Assembly (NCBI GenBank): GCA_037893245.1
Contig: JBAIAA010000019.1
Coordinates: forward strand, 1,240,001-1,304,000
Source: Crossaster papposus
Taxonomy: Eukaryota; Echinodermata; Asteroidea; Velatida; Solasteridae
DNA: 64,000 bases
Direction of reading: 5' to 3'
Part shown: one piece after another, positions 57,680 through 64,000 of the stretch
Position numbering within the stretch: position 1 is the first letter of the stretch
Layout: every line of letters starts with the position of its first letter
Translations under genes and position numbers: made by a program
Notes under the pieces: generated by a model
What the model saw: only the letters and a program-made list of their open reading frames with translations
Told to the model about the DNA's origin: nothing
The model's database searches: none

Positions 57680-58035
57680 AGGCCTTGGATTTAGGAGGCC
57701 TCGGACTTAGGAGGCCTTTAAAATTAGGAGGCCTCGGACTTATGGAGGTCTTGGACTTAGGAGGCCTCGGACTTGCATGTAGAAGGCCTCGGACTTGGAA
57801 GCCTCAGACTCACGAGTCCTCAGACTCACGAGTCCTTGGACTAACGAGTCCTCGGACTAACGAGTCCTCGGACTCTCGAGTCCTCGGACTCTCGAGTCCT
57901 CGGACTCTCGAGGCCTCGGACTCACGATGCCTCGGACCCACGAGTCCTCGGACTCACGAGTCCTCGGACTTTCGAGGCCTAAGAATTGGGAGGCCTCGGA
58001 CTTTCGAGGCCTCGGACCTTCGAGGCCTCTCTGTC
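57680..58035. repeat. ~16-bp minisatellite of (G)AGTCCTCGGACTCxC / GGCCTCGGACTT
   Basis: About 22 degenerate units, first GGAGGCCTCGGACTTA type, then GAGTCCTCGGACTCxC. The period is not a multiple of three, so long open frames here are incidental. Confidence 0.9.
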
Positions 58036-58194
58036 CCAAAAGCAACCTTTACTAAGCGACTGATTTCAACAAAGGTTTCATCTCCGTTTCATCTAGCTGG
58101 TAAACGGAACCAGCCCCGTTTGGATGATGACGGACAATGTAAGCTTATCAATGTAGTGATGCGCTTTTAACCAAGTCGCATCAGAATTATTTTG

Positions 58195-58400
58195 ACACTG
58201 ACCGGGCACAGGCGCGGGATTATTTTCCAAGAATCTCGATCAAAGAAGAGTTCAGGCCGGCATCTGCGGGTAATTTTCGGCCTTGAGCGCAGCGAGTCGA
58301 TCGCTGACATATATTTGCCGGCCTTGATCGTGACGTGTTTATCTGTCGTACATTTTGAATTCGGGAAAAAAAACTTTGCGTGTATGCACGTCCTCCGATG
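58195..58400 (+). repeat. ~200-bp interspersed repeat, copy 1
   Basis: 'ggcgcgggattattttccaa', 'gctgacatatatttgccggc' type text recurs at 60760-60975 with ~75% identity by eye. Confidence 0.55.
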
Positions 58401-58519
58401 CGAACTGTTTATTTTAAATACAACAATAAATTACACACAAAAAACATAAATATATAGACAATTACAAAATATTTGTACAGGCCTACAGTATTAGTACGAG
58501 ATTTCTTTTGTTTCAAGAG

Positions 58520-58640
58520 CCAGCTAGCCCAATCAGATAAGCTCAGGATTGCAGTGTGGAATGGTCCTGGGTTCAAACCCAGGTGGTGCCTTCCTTATAA
58601 CTTGAAAAAGGATAAATGAAAAACGATAGTCCCAGGACTG
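58520..58640 (+). repeat. tRNA-like SINE head
   Basis: GCCCAATCAGATAAGCTC (A-box region) and GGGTTCAAACCC (B box). Partial body only. Confidence 0.55.
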
Positions 58641-59585
58641 TAGTGCGGTTAAAGCACAGACAGAGGGTCCTCAGGAGAGGCAAGGTCGGGTCCTAAATAT
58701 AAGCCACAAGTCATAAATATCTCCAAAACTCAATTTTTTGAAGATTTGGGCATAGGTTTTCCTCCCATGGGTGGGATTCCTAGTACTTAGGGTTATACTC
58801 TGAAAGTAACTTTAAAGAACATAACAATACATACCATGACTTTATTTATTTATTTCACCATTTTGCTACAAAAAATCATTGAACAAGTTACAAACAGTTC
58901 ATTACAAGTTTCCCTTATTAAAGGTTTTACAATACAGCAAATTAAACTGACTCTGAATGTGTACCAGGCAATCAAAATATACTCCTGCTAAACTTGTAAT
59001 TTTAATTTTAATTAGGTAAAATGTTAATCAAAAGTGTGATTTTTGTGAAAAATTAATTGTAAGGGGATAACCTTGCTTTTTTTTCTAAATTCGGCCAAAT
59101 AAAAAAATTCGGTAACAAATGTAATTTGATCAAATTTGAACATATTAAATTGTTAAAGGTTAACTTTGCTTTGTTATTTAAATGTGAATTTTTCAAAAAA
59201 AAAGACATTTGTATTAAGGGGATAAACTGTACAATTAACACAGGTTCAGTAATTATTGGTACTGAACCTAATAGTACTAAACCTGCCGGCCAAACTCAAA
59301 TAGGCGTAGTTTGATCGACTTGGTCAAGATGGGTCTATGCATTCTTCAGTATCAGTGCAGTGATGACTGGCCATTGGTATTATACGCGGGAACACACAGA
59401 AATGGTGTAGATTTACACAGTTGACCAGGAACTGTGTCGTGACCAGTCGTGGGCAACCCACAAATAAATACCTGTGCATTCCCCCAAACTCCAACGTTTT
59501 TACAAGTCTTATGCCTTTCTGTCCTGAACCTCACATAATTCAACAGGGTCTTCCTGATGGGCCTTTTGTACCGAATTAAACAAAT

Positions 59586-60240
59586 AGTCCAGGGAAAATA
59601 CATAATTTGGTTTTGTTGACCTCACACAAATTGCAACAGAATATCTTTCACCACAGTGCACTTCTCTAAGGTCCCTATAATGACATACTAAAAATCTACA
59701 AAAATCCAAGTGTTGGAAATATGACTAATTTGCATAAATCGTTAATCCCTGCCGCGTACTTATTCTATTATTTTGGTATATTATTTTATTTATTTTTTTG
59801 AAAAGTTTATTTTGGTGATTCTACTTACATATCCTTACTTCAATAACATTTTTTAAAGCTTATAAGTGACTGAATAATTATGTGAACATAGTAACTATCC
59901 AAAATGACAACTTCGTGAACCAATAAATGTGCGCACATTACACTGTCTCCAGATATCATCTAGTAGTCAGTATTGGTGAGCTTTAAATTCACCAAGTTGC
60001 TTACTGGCACGGTTATCATATCAACAATGATAACATTGTGATATTTAGCCCAGCAAACAAAAAATGGGGGAAATGGTGTGTCCATAAATTGGGCGAAAAT
60101 GTAGTTAAAGGGTTGCCTAACATGGGAGACTTGAACAAGTTCAAGAAAGTCCCCAAAATACTGTAAGCAACACCAATCTTTGATTTTGGGGGTTTCCTTG
60201 AACTTGTTCAAGTCTCTCACCTTAGGAAACCCTTCACCTA
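59586..60240. mobile_element. half-copy of the foldback element at 4047
   Basis: From TAGTCCAGGGAAAATAC through the left arm and the central inner palindrome (60060-60240), then stops. Right arm missing. Confidence 0.8.
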
Positions 60241-60285
60241 TCCCTTAGCCTAATTGTTGTGGTCAGATAACTAATTGAGTCTTAA

Positions 60286-60658
60286 AGGTAGGATACACCA
60301 TTGGTAATTGCCTAAATTATCGTGATTTTGGGGGTTGTATTTTATAGTAACTATCATTTAACTGACCTGTTTGAAGTTTTACAATCATGGATGCTGAGAA
60401 AGGCACGAAAAAAAAAAAAATTGTTTTCAACCGGCTTCAGGCAGATATTCTTATGTTATTATTGTTGTTTTCGCGATCGCCGGACGTCGATCGCAGTTTT
60501 GTTTAATACAATTATTTGTTTGCGGAATAATTACAGGATATCTAGCGCAATCATTTTGCTGGATGCCTAGAATCATTATTTACTTTCAAATAAGTATGAT
60601 ATTTCTTACAAATTCGGTAGTAAATATTTTCGATATCTGCAAATGGTGTATCTTACCT
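60286..60658. mobile_element. TTAA-flanked MITE, AGGTAG family, copy 2
   Basis: TTAA at 60282-60285 and 60659-60662. Same ends as the element at 9004, with 50 extra bases near the left end. Confidence 0.78.
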
Positions 60659-61159
60659 TTAAACCCAACAGAGCGCAATGTTGTGACTATTTGCATTAGG
60701 CAGGCTCATGTTAGCTTGCCAATTAACCAGTACGCGCCGGGATTTTTTTAACATCACCGAGCTGAGGCGCGGGATTATTTTTACGAAACTCGATCTTTGG
60801 CGGGTTCAAGCCGATAGTACCGGGAAGCACACCCACGCATTCCCGGCCTTGCTCGTTGCTGACAGACATTTCCGGCCTTGCTCGAGACGTGTTTTACATG
60901 TATGCGTCATCTGTTTTGAATCTGGGGAAAACTTTGCGTATTTATAAGTCCTCCAGCGCGAACTGGTTAACAAGAGTGCTTGCATTCAACTTCTTGGCAT
61001 TTATTGTCAAGAGAACGTCAAGTGGGATAATCAAATTGATTTGGTGTAAATCTTTTAACTGATAATTTTAATATACCAGTTTGTGACCTCAAAATCATCC
61101 AATACACAAACCAGTCTGGTTTTCTGAACTAAAATAACAACTCTATATTGCCTGGAGAA

Positions 61160-61880
61160 ACTTCAAAAGAAGGTTTTCCGTACAATATAGGTTTACCCGG
61201 CTATTTTAAAACACGTTTTATTCAAATTTACCAACTCTCGCATTAATTCAGTTTCATCCGAGGAAAAATTGTACACGCTTTTACCCAACCAATTAAAGCC
61301 CTGTTCGCATTGGACTTAATTTGGGCAAACTAACCGAGCCAATGGGTAACTTACCCATTTCAAGTCCAGTGCGAACAGCCTGGGTAAATTTCCTCACAGG
61401 TAACTTACCCACGCCGCGTGGTGCCCAGGAAGATTGGCCAGGTCAGTTTAACCGAGCCAGAAAATCCAGTGCGGACGCGACGTCTCGGTTAAATCTTCCA
61501 TCACCCGGTGATGGAAGATTTAATGTTGAGAGCTATAGTCGGGAACAGACGAACCGGTCGTCAAGTCGCGGTCACAGGTCACGCAGGGCGCCCTCTTTAT
61601 TGTTTTGGAGCCAGCTCGGTTAGTTTACCCATGGTCTCGGCAGTTCTATACCCGCGTCAATAACTCCAAGTGCGGCGGTGGGAAGATTAACCCATCGGAA
61701 TGTTACCCGGCGTCATGGTACAGTTACCCAAAATGTTACCCAACACGGCTTGAGTCACTTATCTTTCAATTTCAATGTTTAGGTAGATTTTTAAAACTAG
61801 GTCAACAATATTTGCCATTAGGCCTACAGATCAAATTCGTCAGAGCAACAGCTCAGCAACGATGAATATTCTTGATCAAA
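61160..61880. repeat. palindromic element copy 2, interrupted at 61296-61747
   Basis: Flanking parts match 2820-3050 ('cccggctattttaaaaca', 'caatttcaa(t/c)gttt', 'caacagct(t/c)ag'). The centre is split by a TIR element. Confidence 0.6.
61296..61747. mobile_element. AAAGCCCTGTTCGCATTGG element with internal GGGTAA palindromes
   Basis: Left end like that of 39684. The right end AACACGGCTT is worn. Multiple GGGTAACTTACCC-type words inside. Inserted in the element above. Confidence 0.6.
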
Positions 61881-62044
61881 TGTTAAATTAGTTTTTTTTC
61901 TTCAAATCTCGCGACTCATCATCACTCGGATTCCGTGTTATTTTTTTAGCTGATCCCCAGAGCGTGATTTGTTTTAGCACGCAATTTTGAGATATCCAAC
62001 TTTGAGATATCCAACTGGCTTATTGTAGCATAAAAAAAAGAATG

Positions 62045-62420
62045 CTTATGCCGTGGCCTCGTGGTCTGGATCATTGAATTTGTAATCTGTAGGTAAAGCT
62101 ACAGGTTGTGGGTTCGAGTCCGGCCTGGGACTATGGTGCGTGTGCCCTTGGGCAAGGCACTTTGTCACCCATTGCTTCTCTTCACCCAGGAGTAAATGGG
62201 TACCTTTGAGGGCAGAGATGGTTATTGTGGTTGATTTAGCTGCTTTGCGCCGAAATTGCAGCATCGAGCTGTATACTTCCCAGGGAGCTGATGAGAGGGC
62301 ATTTGGAATGTTTCATAGGCCCAATGACCGGGGTAATAATGTTAAGTGCTTTGAGACTTTGGTGATAAAGCGCTATATAAGCACCGAACATTATATTATT
62401 ATTATTATTATTATTATTTA
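62045..62420 (+). mobile_element. full tRNA-derived SINE with ATT tail
   Basis: GTGGCCTCGTGGTCTGG (A-box area), GGGTTCGAGTCC (B box), body 'gggcaaggcactttgtcacc' and 'gagtaaatgggtacc', then 'aagcgctatataagc' and (ATT)n. Confidence 0.9.
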
Positions 62421-63069
62421 GACACAATATTTGCAGGGCAGTTAGGTAGATTGGTGTAAACATTGTTCAATAAAATGATAAAAGCATGAACAGTCATTGT
62501 GTCATGGGAAAGATATTTGGCTATAGAGACATCTCAGATGACTTTTGAAGAAAAAAAGTATAGGTAGAATAACAAGCAATTTACCAATTTTTTTTTAAAT
62601 GGCTGACATATTCGAAAATGTACGTAATTGTTGAGGAAAGTGGCCAGGAATCACCTCAGATTGCACCACAGAGCATCTAGATCCTACGCAGTAATTGGCT
62701 TCACGCTACGCAATTGCTGGAGACACATTTGGTTGATGAATGCCCCCCCCCCCCTCCCCAAATAAAATGCTAAATCCACCTTAGTCTTTTCATAAGACCA
62801 CTGCATTCGACACGATTTATATTCTCATTAGCTCACTTGATCATGCAGTGACCTTTTCATGCAAATTCAACCATTCGAATATAGGCACAGCATCTGTACG
62901 CAGTCAACTACCATTCAACGGTCACGCTGGCCTACGTTGCATATCTAATTAGCGCTGCTTCACAAAGGAATTGTGTGCGTGCACGTAGTACGTTTTGATA
63001 ATTGCAGTTCATCCTAGTGGCACCCTAGGAAAGCCTGCGAAGAAATAAGAAAAAAGTTAAACAGCTAGG

Positions 63070-63353
63070 ATCAATTGCTGTGGTCCAGTGGTTACGGTGT
63101 TTGACTCCTGTACTGTGGTACATGGGTTTGAACCCTGGCAGGGAACATGGTGTTGTGTTCTTGGGCAAGACACTTTGCCACAATTGCCTCTCCCCACTCA
63201 GGAGTAATGGGTACCTGTGTAGGTAGAGACCACATGCGCTAATCTGAAGCTGCTGCAAAAATGGTCTAGTTTCTAGTGAACAGGGATAATAATTGTAAAG
63301 CGCTTTGATACACCCACATTATGGGAGTCTAAAGCGCTTATTAAGAACTAACA
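63070..63353 (+). mobile_element. tRNA-derived SINE, second copy
   Basis: Head with GTGGTCCAGTGGTTACGG and GGGTTTGAACCC, same body and core ('gtaaagcgctttga') as at 62045. Tail lost. Confidence 0.85.
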
Positions 63354-64000
63354 TTAATTTTAAAAGACGCATGCATGAGCAAGGGAGCTGGTCTATTATC
63401 GTGTCGTTAGCAGGCGCACTGTGTACACAAAATACGCAACCTACATGATCGGTCAAATGCATTCGTCTTTGGCAAAGACTAGATCCGCCTATGCATAAAG
63501 CCAAATATCTTTCTCATGACATACTCTGTGTACCAAATGTGACCTCTATTAAAACACGGATAAAGTTTAAATTTTGTGTGTGTATATATTTTTTTTTTTC
63601 AGTTTCTCTAGGTTCTCAGCTATAAAATGATGTATCATTTACATATGTACCCCCACCCTACAGGTATCTCCCCTGGGGGAAGGATTTAGTGATAAAACCC
63701 GGACAACCAAATTATGAGATAAACAGCTTTAAAAAAGCATATTAATTCTATACACAATACAAAAAAACACACTTCTAAGTAACTGATTATGTTCACATTT
63801 GGGGAGATTGCAGGTTAATAGTTCGTGATTCAGGAAAATTTAAATATAAAAATGGTAAAATCCACTCCGAAATGACTTCACGAGTACATTGTTATTAAAC
63901 ACATTGTGTGACTTTGTCCGGGTTTCGTTGGAACAGGTCACAAATGTCATGCTTTTATCATCAAGTGAGCAATTCTATAATAGTTAGCACCAGTCAGCCC
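63354..64000. other. no recognised gene; repeat boundary at 63910
   Basis: 63910-63943 repeats the text at 16233-16264 ('gtccgggtttcgttggaaca'). Otherwise nothing identified. Confidence 0.4.

Noticed and set aside
57685-58170. 161-residue GLGL/ESSDSRVLG protein
   Set aside because: Derived from a 16-bp minisatellite whose period is not a multiple of three; no coding evidence outside the array.

Overview
This is animal nuclear DNA. One multi-exon gene with consensus splice sites is present, along with tRNA-headed SINEs, Penelope-like and LINE reverse-transcriptase relics, many TIR/MITE elements, minisatellites and long poly-G/poly-C tracts. There is no operon structure. The repeat style (Gly/Cys-tract elements, CATGTA microsatellites, an ATT-tailed SINE with a 'gcgctttga' core) suggests a marine invertebrate, perhaps an echinoderm or another non-vertebrate deuterostome. 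That assignment is an inference.

Host gene. The only convincing host protein gene lies on the minus strand between about 7.0 and 2.6 kb. Four exons can be read with matching intron phases: 7019-6267 (a Cys-containing segment, then 27 six-residue Thr-rich repeats), 5852-5708, 3934-3762 and 2735-2589. The last three encode one F5/8 type C (discoidin) domain ending in a stop. The product would be a secreted or surface mucin-like/discoidin protein whose N-terminal exons lie upstream and were not found. A G5 run at 3796-3800 breaks the frame by one base. A 1.2-kb foldback element fills the 5707-3935 intron. A possible first exon of another gene (ATG GCG TG followed by GTAAGT) is at 20187.

Mobile layer, left half (7-27 kb). 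This holds a pair of ~500-bp inverted arms (10.85-11.37 and 15.62-16.15 kb) around a CCAAT-rich palindromic element and a decayed Penelope-like element. It also holds three related copies of a long host-like block (16.25-18.9, 23.3-27.0 and 40.6-44.7 kb) that differ by SINE and MITE insertions with visible empty sites.

Central composite (27.6-34.8 kb). This is the most unusual region. A TIR element (TTA or TTAA target duplication) contains an A1-body-B1-A2-middle-B2 arrangement of direct repeats, like the split direct repeats of tyrosine-recombinase retroelements. The A repeat carries a TATA box. After A1 lie two head-to-tail 2,094-bp units, nearly identical, each encoding a 506-residue protein with three CCHC zinc knuckles behind a perfect 12-bp 5'UTR hairpin. 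After A2 lies a ~100-nt segment that can fold as a three-way junction with a GAAA tetraloop, and then an AATAAA signal. No reverse transcriptase, RNase H or recombinase is visible inside, so the composite would be non-autonomous.

Right half (35-64 kb). It contains LINE relics in both orientations, MITE families, tandem duplications at 49-52.4 kb, interleaved palindromes at 55.8-56.9 kb, a second Penelope-like relic at 57 kb, minisatellites at 54.7 and 57.7 kb, and SINEs at 62.0 and 63.1 kb. Apart from the mucin/discoidin gene and the CCHC ORFs, almost all short open frames look like chance frames in repeats.
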